This document shows positions 28,394-37,816 of a stretch of 64,000 nt of DNA, one piece after another (position 1 is the stretch's first letter; each line of letters begins with the position of its first letter). The stretch lies in contig NZ_LN681225.1 in NCBI RefSeq assembly GCF_000953655.1, positions 2,073,001 through 2,137,000 of the forward strand, in the 5' to 3' direction. The notes under the pieces are model-generated. The model made no database searches and had not been told where the DNA came from. It was given only the letters and a program-made list of their open reading frames with translations. Origin of the DNA: Legionella hackeliae. GTDB taxonomy: Bacteria; Pseudomonadota; Gammaproteobacteria; Legionellales; Legionellaceae. Made by a program: the position numbers and the translations under genes.

Positions 28394-29909
28394 CAAGGAG
28401 CTCCAATTCATTATTTGGAAGCACATTTTTTAAAGGCAATAGGAAATTAATTTCTTGCTTTTTAAGAAGCTCAAATGCACCATCTTTATAAGGGTTAGCT
28501 AAAGTACCATCAAAAAATAGCTGATAAAGGAGTATCCAATGTCTATCCAACTCATATAAATCTTGCTTATCTAATGAATTGCAATATTCTACAATTCTTT
28601 CGTTATGATTACCGCCATAATATAAAGCCAGTATAGAAAAAACATCGTTTGTTTTTATCACTTTGTCCAAAGTTTCTTGTGGTATCTCTGCCTTCAACAA
28701 ACATAAATAAAATATTGCCCAACACATGCCATCTGATCGGTGATTTTTTGCATTCTCTTCGACGATAAGAATCAGCTTGTTGATAATTAAATCGTTACCT
28801 AAAAAGGAACTTTGATGTCTAACAATTAATGAATATAAAGCTGGCAATAAGGCTGGTTGATGAAAAGCTAAAGTCAAAACGTAGTTCATCATATCCCTAC
28901 TAGCTATTTCGCTAAATTTTTTCTTACTAATAACGGCTACTGCATACTTTAATACACTACTTTCCGGATGCGCCTTGGACAATCTTACTGCAAAATCCAA
29001 GAAGTGAATGACTTGATAGGAGTTCATATAATCTGCATGAGTGTTCTTTGTATGTAATTCTGTAGTCCAATCATCATTAATAGGAATGGGTAGCTTTGTA
29101 ATTAATGTTTTCCTAATATTGAGGGTTAACTTATATCTAGCAAGCTCTTTAGATAAAGTACGAATAAATTCTTGAGCTTTTTCTTCGGTTTCACAATAAC
29201 ACGTATAATCATCAACATACCGAATGAAATCAAAGCCAGCGTCACACAGTGCTTTGTCTATACTATCAAGTAAAATTTCTGAAATAATACTGGAAGTTGC
29301 AGGACCAATAGCTATGCCCTGGGTTTCATTACGCTTTGTTTGTCTAATTGCATAATCAAAATTATTGTACCAACTATTCTTTGTAATCTTTTTTGCTTCA
29401 GATAATCCCACAAGTGCCCATGGTATTGCATGTGAATAAATGCTATGAAAGAAATTAGATATATCAGTGTTCACTCTATAAAACTTTCCAAATGAATTAT
29501 CGATGGTTTTGCGAAATTTTAAAGAAGGATCATTATATCCATTCATTATTATGATACGTCCATCTTCATGGGACATTGGCTTTATTTGGCTATTTTTGTT
29601 GTTGCAAATATAATCAATTCTTTCCCAATTCTCGCAAATAGAAATACAAAGTCTGGAATGAGAAACAGGATGTGGTATGGATAAAATACGATTAATATTA
29701 TTAAATCGTGTTAGATGATACTCAACCTGATCATAGCCGGGAAAATCTTTCGCTCTTTTACTAGTTGAAGAGAGCAAATCGGCTATGTTTTTTTTAAACA
29801 TTTCTGTTGAGAAAATTGGGGGCATTTCCTCTTTTAGTCTCTTTTGAAAAGGTAAGTAATTATGACGCAATAAGGCATCCGCAAGAAAATCCTTTTCTAT
29901 ATTAGTCAT
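28386..29909 (-). CDS. Reverse transcriptase embedded in the type I R-M operon (putative antiphage RT)
   Basis: 507 residues. The reverse transcriptase palm is clear: motif A YRVNTDISNFFHSI (Asp149), motif B QGIAIGPATSSIISEILL (198-213), catalytic motif C IRYVDDY (YVDD at 231-234), motif D LTLNIRKT (261-268). No maturase, endonuclease or retron-type msr/msd RNA is visible, so this is not an obvious group II intron or retron. Residues ~280-507 are a helical C-terminal region that I do not recognise. The layout matches the Abi/UG-type reverse transcriptases of bacterial immunity. It overlaps hsdS by ATGA and hsdR by ATGACTGA, so it is translated as part of the restriction operon. How it works with the R-M enzyme is not known from the sequence. 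Confidence 0.9.
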   Translation of the reverse strand: MTNIEKDFLADALLRHNYLPFQKRLKEEMPPIFSTEMFKKNIADLLSSTSKRAKDFPGYDQVEYHLTRFNNINRILSIPHPVSHSRLCISICENWERIDYICNNKNSQIKPMSHEDGRIIIMNGYNDPSLKFRKTIDNSFGKFYRVNTDISNFFHSIYSHAIPWALVGLSEAKKITKNSWYNNFDYAIRQTKRNETQGIAIGPATSSIISEILLDSIDKALCDAGFDFIRYVDDYTCYCETEEKAQEFIRTLSKELARYKLTLNIRKTLITKLPIPINDDWTTELHTKNTHADYMNSYQVIHFLDFAVRLSKAHPESSVLKYAVAVISKKKFSEIASRDMMNYVLTLAFHQPALLPALYSLIVRHQSSFLGNDLIINKLILIVEENAKNHRSDGMCWAIFYLCLLKAEIPQETLDKVIKTNDVFSILALYYGGNHNERIVEYCNSLDKQDLYELDRHWILLYQLFFDGTLANPYKDGAFELLKKQEINFLLPLKNVLPNNELELLDD

Positions 29910-31183
29910 GCATAATCCCTTAGTACTTTTTCACTTTCAGCCAGAGTTAATTCCCCTGAGATTAAACGTGGCAACAAATTATCTCGTAGCTTAATGAGAA
30001 TATTAATATGTTCTAAATTATAGGAAATTTTTTTTCTAAGGGGCATTACAGCATTATCAAAAGCTTGAATAATTTCATTTGAGCCCATAGCTATTTTTAA
30101 TCGATAAACATTATTTCTATTGAGCCCGGGAACAGCTCCATCTGTGTTCATTTCAGTTAAACCCAGCGTTTGAAGGAGGTAATAGCAATAAGTAAGGGGC
30201 ACTTTTGCTTTTACATAAAATACTGTATCGATTGGAAAGAAAGGCTGATCCTCCCAATATAAGCTCCCTACCGTACCTTTACGGCCTACAATAATTGATG
30301 GTTCATTTATTAATGCTTCATTATGATATCCAGTAACTCCACCAGAACCATATACTGGAACTGAACCAAAGATACGGTCTGTTGCTTTTAATGCTTTACC
30401 GTAAGCTAATTCTAGCACTTGCTCAATTTTTGCAATCGACCACCCCTTCGGAATTAATCCCAACTCCGACTCCTCAAAACCATCAGGAAAAAGTGCTGCT
30501 GTTCCTGCATCCATTCCTTCAGGTTCACGGCCTTCTGCTTTTGCGTGTACGGGGTCGAAATCCATGAACCATGATCTGAAAATAGTTTGGGCAGTATTCT
30601 CTAACGTACTATTCATCTCATGTAAAATTTTTATACGCTCTTCAAGAGAGTTTAGTACTTGCACAATAGAGTTTTGTATTACTAAGGATGGGCATGGAAC
30701 AGAAATTTGTAAAATTCGAAATAAAGCTAATTTTGCTTGCGTTGATCCCACGGATAATTTACGGATTTCCTCTTGTCCGATAGTCGATCGAAGATAATAC
30801 TCCAAATATTTTTTATTTATTATATTTGAATTAATATTACAAATTTTTGCAGCATTTTCAGTTAAATTTGCACCATCGAGCGAGGGAGGAATAGAGCCAA
30901 CAAGCCCAATCGTGCCCACAATAGAAATATATAAATCATCAACTGAAATTATATACCTTGATATTTTGTTAAACACGCTTTCTTCTATAAATTGCAATGA
31001 GGCAGTATCTATAATCCCATTACTTTTAAAATCTACAATCCGTAAATATGGATGGTCCGTTGTAGTCTCTGAAAATTTTTCCCCTACTGGAAGCCTTTTT
31101 CCTCCTTTCACTTCTGCGAAGTCACCTATTTTAAAAGTTGTGTACTTAGTAAATTTTATTCTACTAAAGCTTTTATCAGTCAT
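29906..31183 (-). CDS. hsdS: Type I restriction-modification specificity subunit S
   Basis: 425 residues that set the target sequence of the complex. It has two target-recognition domains (first about 15-190; second about 245-410, with VYGSGGVTGYH and IIVGRKGTVGSLYW). They are separated by the conserved central helix ending RSWFMDFDPVHAKAEGREPEG. A second helix (RDNLLPRLISGEL) closes the protein. ATG 31183 is chosen: it overlaps the preceding stop as ATGACTGA and has GAGGG upstream. The in-frame extension to 31213 lies inside the upstream gene. Confidence 0.93.
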   Translation of the reverse strand: MTDKSFSRIKFTKYTTFKIGDFAEVKGGKRLPVGEKFSETTTDHPYLRIVDFKSNGIIDTASLQFIEESVFNKISRYIISVDDLYISIVGTIGLVGSIPPSLDGANLTENAAKICNINSNIINKKYLEYYLRSTIGQEEIRKLSVGSTQAKLALFRILQISVPCPSLVIQNSIVQVLNSLEERIKILHEMNSTLENTAQTIFRSWFMDFDPVHAKAEGREPEGMDAGTAALFPDGFEESELGLIPKGWSIAKIEQVLELAYGKALKATDRIFGSVPVYGSGGVTGYHNEALINEPSIIVGRKGTVGSLYWEDQPFFPIDTVFYVKAKVPLTYCYYLLQTLGLTEMNTDGAVPGLNRNNVYRLKIAMGSNEIIQAFDNAVMPLRKKISYNLEHINILIKLRDNLLPRLISGELTLAESEKVLRDYA

Positions 31184-32228
31184 TGTCTTTTGTCCCTCTA
31201 AACTCTGCCTCAATCTCTTCCACAGTAGGCAAGCTAGATTTAAGCTCTTCAGGCAACGATTGAGTAATCTGGTACTCAGATACTCCTATGGGCTTGTTAA
31301 CATCACTAAGGGCATATTCTACGACCAATTTATCATGGCTTTTGCAGAGCAAGAGGCCAATCGTAGGCTCATCACCTTGCCGTCGTAATTGAGCATCCAC
31401 AGCTTTGATGTAAAAATTTAACTTACCCACATGCTCAGGTTCAAAGTCTACATTTTTTAATTCGACGACTAGATAACAGTGAAGCCGGGTATGATAGAAC
31501 AATAAGTCGATAAAAAATTCACGCTCACCAACCTGAAGAGGTACTTGCCTGCCAATGTAGGCAAAACCTGCGCCGAGCTCTAAAAGAAATTGGGTTATGT
31601 GCTCAATCAATCCTTGCTCTAGATCTCTTTCATCATAGCCTTTGGTTAGACGTAAGAAATCAAAGACGTAAGGGTCTTTCAAGGTTTGATGCGCTAAATC
31701 AGACTGAGGGGATGGGAGGGCTTTAGTGAAATTTGATAGTGCTTTACCTTCACGTTGCCAGAGATTACTTTCAATTTGATGCGTTAAAACACTTCGACTC
31801 CAGCCATATTCGATTGTGTTTCTAATGTAATAAAGACCTTCCTCAGCATTTTTGCATTTATTAATAATGACTTGATTATGCCCCCAAGGGATTTGGGTTA
31901 ATTCGGCAACAGCTTGTTGCCAATTTGCAGAGCTCTCAATCCAGAACTGTACCCACTGGCGAATAAGCCTAAGATTTCGCTCTGAAAATCCTTTCATATC
32001 GGGAAATTCGCTCTTTAAATCTTGGCTTAATTGCTTAAGAAGGCCTTCACCCCAAGCAGTGATTTTCTGTTTCTCGATAATATCTGTTCCAAGATCCCAA
32101 TAGAACATTAATAGCTGTTGGTTAACCGTAACAACCGCTTTAAGCTGGGCTTGCTTTAACTTGGATTTTAAATCAGTAATCCATTTTTTGTACTCAACAT
32201 TATGAGCTATATTCTTCTCTTCATTCAT
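31176..32228 (-). CDS. DUF1016/YhcG-type PD-(D/E)xK nuclease
   Basis: 350 residues. The N-terminal half is the DUF1016 helical domain (YWDLGTDIIEKQ, GFSERNLRLIRQW, LTQIPWGHN). The C-terminal half is a PDDEXK nuclease with FIDLLFYHTRL and YLVVELKN, then KLNFYIKAVD. Members often lie inside type I R-M loci, but their role there is unsettled; nuclease or recombination-linked activity is expected. It starts 3 bases after the hsdM stop and overlaps hsdS by 8 bases. Confidence 0.9.
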   Translation of the reverse strand: MNEEKNIAHNVEYKKWITDLKSKLKQAQLKAVVTVNQQLLMFYWDLGTDIIEKQKITAWGEGLLKQLSQDLKSEFPDMKGFSERNLRLIRQWVQFWIESSANWQQAVAELTQIPWGHNQVIINKCKNAEEGLYYIRNTIEYGWSRSVLTHQIESNLWQREGKALSNFTKALPSPQSDLAHQTLKDPYVFDFLRLTKGYDERDLEQGLIEHITQFLLELGAGFAYIGRQVPLQVGEREFFIDLLFYHTRLHCYLVVELKNVDFEPEHVGKLNFYIKAVDAQLRRQGDEPTIGLLLCKSHDKLVVEYALSDVNKPIGVSEYQITQSLPEELKSSLPTVEEIEAEFRGTKDND

Positions 32229-32231
32229 GAT

Positions 32232-33788
32232 TTAAATCTCAAATCCAAGCTTGGCCAAATTGTTACGAATAACGACATCTAATTCGGCTCCCTTTGCCAT
32301 TTGCTCACCTAATTTTTCCGTTAGATGCTGCATTTTTTCCATGAAGCTTCCATCATCATCTTCTACTACTTCAGCACCTACATACCGACCTGGTGTTAAT
32401 ACATGCCCATGTTCTGCAATTTCAGCCAAAGTGACGCTACGACAAAAACCTGGAATATCAGCATAATCTGCATTGGTTTCGCCATCCGATCTCCAAGCAT
32501 GTACAACATCCGCAATTTTCTGGATGTCAGTATCCGTGAGTTCAAGTTGTGAGCGACTAATCATTGTTCCCAGTTTACGAGCATCGATAAATAATACTTC
32601 GCCTTTACGGATTGATTTTTGTTTGGCAAGAAACCATAAACAGGCTGGAATTTGGGTGTTAAAGAATAGCTGGCCTGGCAAAGCAATCATGCATTCCACG
32701 ACATCTGCTTCTACCATTTTGCGGCGAATATCACCTTCACTGTTTTGGCTTGAGCTCATGGAACCATTTGCTAATACGATACCTGCCCGACCATTAGGTT
32801 TCAGATGATAGAGCATATGTTGTAGCCAAGCATAGTTTGCATTACCTTGTGGGGGTGTGCCGTATACCCAGCGAGGATCGCTTTCGAGGCTACCATGCCA
32901 CCAGTCAGAAATATTAAAGGGTGGATTAGCTAAGACAAAGTCAGCACGTAAATCAGGGTGTTGGTTTTTAGTAAAGGAATCGCCAGGCTCTTTGCCAAAG
33001 TTAAAATCGATACCACGAATGGCAAGGTTCATTGCAGCTAAGCGCCAGGTTGTAGGGTTTGATTCTTGCCCATAAATAGAGACATCACCTATTTTGCCTC
33101 CATGAGCTTCAATGAATTTTTCAGACTGAACAAACATACCACCAGAACCACAGCATGGGTCGTATACTTTGCCTTCATGAGGCGCTAAAACAGCAACCAA
33201 GGTTCGTACTATGCTTGCAGGGGTGTAGAACTGTCCGCCTTTTTTACCTTCAGCGCTGGCAAACTGACCTAGAAAATATTCATACACTTGACCAAGTAAA
33301 TCCTTTGCATTTTGGTTAGCTGCGCCAAAGCCAATGGAAGAGATGACATCAACTAATTCTCCTAACTTGCCATCGGGCAATTGCGCACGAGCATAGCGTT
33401 TATCCAATATCCCTTTAAGCTTCGGATTATCTGCCTCTATCAATGACAGCGCATCATCAATTAACTTGCCAATATCGGCCTGTTTGGCTCGTGCACGAAT
33501 ACTTTCCCAACGAGCTGCTGCTGGAACCCAGAAGGCATTCACTACTTTGTAATAGTCGCGATCTTCTAATTCTTCGGCAAGCATTTCTGCATCAGCATCT
33601 GGAAGAAAATATTCATCGCTCGAATCCATGAAGCGTTTCTTTAACTCTTGACGGCGCATTTCAAAAGCATCGGAGATGTACTTTAAAAAAATTAACCCCA
33701 ACACTATATGCTTATATTCGGCTGCATCCATATTTGCACGGAGTTTGTCAGCGGTAGACCATAGCTTTTTTTGGATATCTTCTAACAT
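32232..33788 (-). CDS. hsdM: Type I restriction-modification DNA methyltransferase M subunit
   Basis: 518 residues from [10 protein letters not shown]. The N-terminal helical domain has [20 protein letters not shown]. The SAM-binding motif is [11 protein letters not shown], and the catalytic motif is NPPF in [11 protein letters not shown], marking an N6-adenine methylase. The [10 protein letters not shown] and [13 protein letters not shown] blocks are also standard. It protects host DNA at the site set by HsdS. The ORF extends upstream to 33845, but ATG 33788 fits the family start and lies just after the HTH gene. Confidence 0.95.
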   Translation of the reverse strand: MLEDIQKKLWSTADKLRANMDAAEYKHIVLGLIFLKYISDAFEMRRQELKKRFMDSSDEYFLPDADAEMLAEELEDRDYYKVVNAFWVPAAARWESIRARAKQADIGKLIDDALSLIEADNPKLKGILDKRYARAQLPDGKLGELVDVISSIGFGAANQNAKDLLGQVYEYFLGQFASAEGKKGGQFYTPASIVRTLVAVLAPHEGKVYDPCCGSGGMFVQSEKFIEAHGGKIGDVSIYGQESNPTTWRLAAMNLAIRGIDFNFGKEPGDSFTKNQHPDLRADFVLANPPFNISDWWHGSLESDPRWVYGTPPQGNANYAWLQHMLYHLKPNGRAGIVLANGSMSSSQNSEGDIRRKMVEADVVECMIALPGQLFFNTQIPACLWFLAKQKSIRKGEVLFIDARKLGTMISRSQLELTDTDIQKIADVVHAWRSDGETNADYADIPGFCRSVTLAEIAEHGHVLTPGRYVGAEVVEDDDGSFMEKMQHLTEKLGEQMAKGAELDVVIRNNLAKLGFEI

Positions 33789-33796
33789 AAAAATCT

Positions 33797-34000
33797 CTAT
33801 TCTGTTTCGGTAGATTGTTCTGCTGCATTTCCAGAAATGACCCATGCATCAATTTCACTGGATTTAAAGCGCCATTGTTTACCCACTCGATGCGCTGGAA
33901 TTTTTCCCTTTTCAAGCCAGCGATAGATGGTTACCGATGAAACATCCAGGTATTCAGCAACGCCTTCTACTGAAATCCATTTATCTATTGTTGTCTCCAA
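33797..34000 (-). CDS. Helix-turn-helix (excisionase/MerR-type) DNA-binding protein
   Basis: About 67 residues from a TTG at 34000 that has GAGAGG in good position; an ATG at 34102 gives a longer, hydrophobic and less likely N-terminus. The DNA-binding domain is [20 protein letters not shown] followed by [15 protein letters not shown]. Such small proteins precede type I R-M genes as regulators and also act as excisionases. It ends 8 bases before hsdM, so it may be the operon's control protein. Confidence 0.8.
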   Translation of the reverse strand: METTIDKWISVEGVAEYLDVSSVTIYRWLEKGKIPAHRVGKQWRFKSSEIDAWVISGNAAEQSTETE

Positions 34001-34139
34001 GATAGACCTCTCATCAGTCAAAAAATAATAGTAATGATTATCAAAGATAAAGAATGAAAGTTCAAGATACATGAAATATATTGTTGATAAATTTTGGAAC
34101 ACTTATAATTTTGACTGGCAGAGATGTTGAGAAAGTTAT

Positions 34140-34283
34140 ATGCCACCGGATGACCCCTACGACCCCAAAAACCCGGCTACCTCCACCCACCATCGTTCAA
34201 ATTTCGAAACTGAATCTCAATCAATGATTGAAAACCTGCAGAACATGTTCAATTTAATAGAAGATGATCAATATTATTTTTGA
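34140..34283 (+). CDS. Possible 47-residue protein on the opposite strand
   Basis: An ATG at 34140 with GAGAAAG upstream opens 47 codons to TGA 34281-34283. The product is hydrophilic (MPPDDPYDPKNPATS, then a helical FETESQSMIENLQNMFNL stretch). It lies in the ~300-base gap between the ATPase gene and the HTH gene, reading against both. No family is recognised, and no codon statistics were computed. Confidence 0.35.
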   Translation: MPPDDPYDPKNPATSTHHRSNFETESQSMIENLQNMFNLIEDDQYYF

Positions 34284-34308
34284 GCATCTTCTGAGTTTTT
34301 GATCACCT

Positions 34309-35427
34309 TCAACCTATATCTTCATCTTCAGTGACAGTGTTTGGTAATGTCCAGAGCCATTGCTGATCTTCACTACCAAAATATCCACCTGCTTTGACTG
34401 ACTGAATCTGCAAATTAGATTTGGCACGCCTCATCGTTGAATGCGAATGGCCAGCATGTAGATATTGCGCTTCGATATCCGCCTGCGGTAATGGTCCATT
34501 CATTAGCAATTCTGATAAAAACTTAATTGCTTTTTCCAATGCCCCTTGACGCTTACCTTCATTTGTCTTTTCAGCAGATGCAAGCCAATCTCGGGCAGAG
34601 CCTTCGACAAACTGCTTCCATTTGATAAATGATCCACATACCCCTGGATGGCATGCCAGCTCGTTTTGCTGTAACTGATAAACAAATCCGCCTTCGTCTG
34701 GGCCAATATTGGACTTGGCACGCATTAATAACCAAGTCATTTCGTCTTCGTCATCTTCTTTGGGTAACTTAGCAACTACAAGAACCACACGTGCTAACGC
34801 TCCGAAAGCTAAACTGCCAGTTAATCGTTCAATCGGATTCCGCCCATGTGTTGCTTTGGAAAAATGAGTGATGCCCAATAAGGCACAGCCTAATTTTCCA
34901 GCCAAATCAACTAAAGGCTGTAAGCTTCGTCTGACTTCTGCATTTTTATGGCTGTCACCTGTAACAGCAGAGACAATAGTGTCAATTATTAACAAACGAA
35001 CATTGCCAATTTCTTCAAGCTTCTTTAATAGTGGTTCCATATCAATGGCAGGATCAAAAGATCGATTCTTTTTGTCTTCCTGAACACCAGCAATAAAATA
35101 TATGTTATCCATATTTGCACCTGCTTGAAGCAGGCGAGGGATTAACGTATCTTTGGGGTCATCTTCACCGCTCCATATCACCACATTGCCGCAACTTGCA
35201 GGTGAATCATCAGGCCAACATCTGCCAGAAGATAGGACTGCTGCAAAATCTAAAGCTATGGTCGTTTTACCAGTACCTGGCGTACCTCCAAGCACATGCA
35301 ACTTACCAGCAGCGAGCCAATCTCTCCAAAGCCAAGCGACAGGCTCAGGTTTGATACTTGATGCTCTTACTAACGCCACATGTACCCCTTTGCCTTTAGA
35401 AATTGTACCCTCAGTCATCAATTCCAT
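34309..35427 (-). CDS. RepA-like AAA ATPase (RecA-fold, AAA_25 type)
   Basis: 372 residues. The Walker A motif GGTPGTGKTT is at about 48-57. Walker B is LLIIDTIVS. GNVVIWSGEDD, GITHFSKA and LTGSLAFGALAR follow as in RepA/KaiC-like replicative helicases of plasmids and satellite phages. The C-terminal part is a winged-helix-like domain (ADIEAQYLHAGHSHSTMRRAKSNL). In P4-like islands such proteins assist replication of the excised element. It overlaps alpA by 10 bases from ATG 35427; ATG 35418 is a possible alternative. Confidence 0.85.
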   Translation of the reverse strand: MELMTEGTISKGKGVHVALVRASSIKPEPVAWLWRDWLAAGKLHVLGGTPGTGKTTIALDFAAVLSSGRCWPDDSPASCGNVVIWSGEDDPKDTLIPRLLQAGANMDNIYFIAGVQEDKKNRSFDPAIDMEPLLKKLEEIGNVRLLIIDTIVSAVTGDSHKNAEVRRSLQPLVDLAGKLGCALLGITHFSKATHGRNPIERLTGSLAFGALARVVLVVAKLPKEDDEDEMTWLLMRAKSNIGPDEGGFVYQLQQNELACHPGVCGSFIKWKQFVEGSARDWLASAEKTNEGKRQGALEKAIKFLSELLMNGPLPQADIEAQYLHAGHSHSTMRRAKSNLQIQSVKAGGYFGSEDQQWLWTLPNTVTEDEDIG

Positions 35428-35615
35428 TTACAATTTCCTTGTTCTATAAGTCTTCTTATATCCTCCACACGCCACATAGTCAGGCGAGAACCAAATCGTA
35501 CAGGTTGTGGAAATCGACCGTCCTTAACTCCTTTCCACCATGTTGATTTACTAACATCAATTAGCTGAAGAATATGTTTAAGACGAATGCAGCCTTTTTC
35601 GGGAAGTTGATACAT
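35418..35615 (-). CDS. alpA: AlpA-family phage/island regulator
   Basis: 65 residues, a single AlpA-type helix-turn-helix: IDVSKSTWWKGVKDGRFPQPVRFGSRLTMWRVEDIRRLI, broken here only by variable positions. AGGTAGAG lies before the ATG. AlpA proteins switch on excision by driving integrase expression, and here it leads the replication ATPase gene. The 154 bases upstream hold its promoter. Confidence 0.88.
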   Translation of the reverse strand: MYQLPEKGCIRLKHILQLIDVSKSTWWKGVKDGRFPQPVRFGSRLTMWRVEDIRRLIEQGNCKWN

Positions 35616-35769
35616 GTTATCTCTACCTATGTTTGTTTAAGACTCATGTAGTCTCACAAGGTATGACAGACCAAAACAGTTGAAACGGTTATAGGGGTTT
35701 TGGTAAAAAGAGGCATGATGTTTTTAAATTTCCATATAAACACTGGATGAAAACCTTATGAGGGTTTTT

Positions 35770-36327
35770 CTAATTTATTTTAGGTCTACCACCGCTTTTA
35801 CTGCAATCAGGGTTAATAATCGCAATGATTCTTATGATTGCTGTTTCAGATAGATTGGGATAATTTGACTTCAAGTAATTCCGCGCCTGCTTTTTAAAAT
35901 CTTTTGAAGCTACTTTCTGATTAATAAGGGCTCGTTGCGCCATATTGGCAATATCTAATTCCGATGCATAATGTTCATCACCTGGCATTAATACCTCTTT
36001 ATCTAAGGGATGAACCTCTTCCAAATGGCTGCTATTCGTCCATAAGTCACTGAAATTGCAAAATTGACTATGAGCCGTGTTACCCACTTTGCCATTAAAA
36101 ATGGTCATCTGGAAATCTTCTAAATAAATTCGCGCCTTCTCAGGATGCGCACTCTGGATCTGCTGCAGTTGCCCCACCGTAAGCAATTGAAACTGGCTGC
36201 TTTTAATATTCATAATAAAAAAGGGGATATTACCTTTGATCCCATCACTCAACAGTTGGCGTCTGTTTTCTTCATCAACCTTTAATAGCTGAGTTAAATT
36301 TTGATCTACTACTACCGTATTATTCAT
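35770..36327 (-). CDS. Island protein of unknown function, coupled to the integrase
   Basis: 185 residues, not recognised. It is a soluble protein with a central FFIMNIKSSQFQLLTVGQL region and a C-terminal basic segment (FKKQARNYLKSNYPNL, then CSKSGGRPKIN). Its ATG overlaps the integrase stop as ATGA (36324-36327), so it is translated with the integrase. Position suggests a helper of integration or excision, but no motif supports this. Confidence 0.6.
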   Translation of the reverse strand: MNNTVVVDQNLTQLLKVDEENRRQLLSDGIKGNIPFFIMNIKSSQFQLLTVGQLQQIQSAHPEKARIYLEDFQMTIFNGKVGNTAHSQFCNFSDLWTNSSHLEEVHPLDKEVLMPGDEHYASELDIANMAQRALINQKVASKDFKKQARNYLKSNYPNLSETAIIRIIAIINPDCSKSGGRPKIN

Positions 36328-37658
36328 ACCGCTTCCTTTCGCGAAACTATTTTAGAAAATAAAACCAAGTTGTTGGGATCATTAGCTACCATGTGTTCAA
36401 CTAATTCACCCCATTTAAGCCAAGCCTCCTTTTGCTCATCAGCATAAATAGCACGTTGATAAGTAGCGACTAATTTATTTGCTGGCTGATGGTTTAACAT
36501 ACGCTCAATAACATGAGGATCAGTCTTCAAATACTCACCCCATGCTGTCGCAGCAGAACGTCTTAAATCATGGATAGTAAACGGCTGCATTTGCTCTAAA
36601 GGTGCATTATTTACTGTTTTTTTCTTAGTTCCCTTAACAACACCTCTTAGCCGAGCAATCACTCCTGTTAAAGAATCCTCATGAATATGCCCATGCTCTA
36701 AATAACGTCCTGTATCGAAAACAAAAAGAGAATGCCCAGAAATAGGCTTTAAAGCCTCCAGAATAGCTATTGCAAGCTCAGATAAATACATTGCATGTGC
36801 TTGACGGTTTTTACTTCTCTCTGCAGGCAAAATCCACTCCGCAGTTTCAAAGTTTAGTTCTGACCATTTCATCCCAGCCACTTCTGAACGACGAGCACCT
36901 GTTAATATGAGTAGTTTTATCGCACTGGTGGTTATCAGAGACATTTTGGAAATATTGTTGTTAGATGCCAGATCATTGGCCTGCTCAAGCGCCTTCCACA
37001 ATTCACGTAGTTCTGGCAGTGCTAAAACTCGATCACGAGGCTTCGCAGCAGTCACAAAAAAATCCTTTGGCTTTAACATCCTGGCAGGGTTAGATTCAAC
37101 TAAATGGCGAGTTAAGCCATAGTCCAGCATTAGATTCAGGGTTGTCAGTGCTTTTCTTGTTTCTTCTTTTATTCCCTTGCGAACCATTGCATCTAAAGCA
37201 CTTGATAAATGAGCACGAGTGATATCTCGTGCCAGGATGTTCCCCAAACAAGCTTTTAAATGCAATCGCCAACGATCTTCGTGCCGCTTTATCCATACAG
37301 CAGTTACATTACTGCTGATTTTTATAAACTCTATCCACGAATTGAATAAGGCTTGCATCGTAACGGCTTGGGTATTTTCTGCTTTTGTTGCAGCCCTTGC
37401 ATTTCTAGGATCAATCCCATCGGCAACCAAGCGTCTTAATTCTTTTAATTTCTCACGAGCTTCTTTAAGGGAAACATCTTTTAGAGAACCAATAGTCATC
37501 TGCAGCCATTGTCTATCACTGCCTAATCGATAACAAAACAACCAACTTTTAGCACCGCTTGGTCTGACTCTTAGAAATAACCCGTCACCATCAGCTTCTC
37601 GCCGTTCTTTGCCTTCTGCTGCTAAATGCTCAACCTGCTTTGCAGTCAATTTTCCCAT
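36324..37658 (-). CDS. int: Tyrosine recombinase / integrase (P4 type)
   Basis: 444 residues. The N-terminal Arm-binding DUF4102 domain has GLFLRVRPSGAKSWLFCYR. A core-binding domain follows (~100-190). The catalytic domain has the conserved arginine in ILTGARRSEVAGMKW, the HxxR box in FTIHDLRRSAATAW, a second histidine in MLNHQ, and the nucleophile tyrosine in VATYQRA. It catalyses recombination between the tRNA-Arg site and the island's attachment site. It lies 159 bases inside the right repeat and reads away from it; the paired GGTATAGCCA repeats lie in that gap. Confidence 0.94.
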   Translation of the reverse strand: MGKLTAKQVEHLAAEGKERREADGDGLFLRVRPSGAKSWLFCYRLGSDRQWLQMTIGSLKDVSLKEAREKLKELRRLVADGIDPRNARAATKAENTQAVTMQALFNSWIEFIKISSNVTAVWIKRHEDRWRLHLKACLGNILARDITRAHLSSALDAMVRKGIKEETRKALTTLNLMLDYGLTRHLVESNPARMLKPKDFFVTAAKPRDRVLALPELRELWKALEQANDLASNNNISKMSLITTSAIKLLILTGARRSEVAGMKWSELNFETAEWILPAERSKNRQAHAMYLSELAIAILEALKPISGHSLFVFDTGRYLEHGHIHEDSLTGVIARLRGVVKGTKKKTVNNAPLEQMQPFTIHDLRRSAATAWGEYLKTDPHVIERMLNHQPANKLVATYQRAIYADEQKEAWLKWGELVEHMVANDPNNLVLFSKIVSRKEAV

Positions 37659-37677
37659 TAATTACCTCATGATTTTT

Positions 37678-37699
37678 GGTATAGCCACGGGTATAGCCA
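37678..37699 (+). repeat. Tandem GGTATAGCCA repeat at the right end of the island
   Basis: Two GGTATAGCCA copies 12 bases apart, 20 bases upstream of the integrase ATG and in the same orientation as the left pair (23 of 24 bases equal across both). Likely arm-type binding sites; the placement would also let the integrase affect its own promoter. Confidence 0.65.
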
Positions 37700-37816
37700 A
37701 ACTATCGGATTTTGGCGCATTTTATCGGACAACATGAGACTTGGCAATGAGGAAAAAGCTTTTATATACAAGGACTATTGGATTTAACGACACAATATGA
37801 GATTATACCTTTTGCG

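Noticed and set aside
28386-29909. Retron or group II intron origin for the reverse transcriptase
   Set aside because: No intron structure or msr/msd-like RNA fits, because the gene overlaps coding sequence on both sides.
30912-31388. Plus-strand 158-residue frame over hsdS and the DUF1016 gene
   Set aside because: It spans two well-supported genes on the opposite strand and has no motif.
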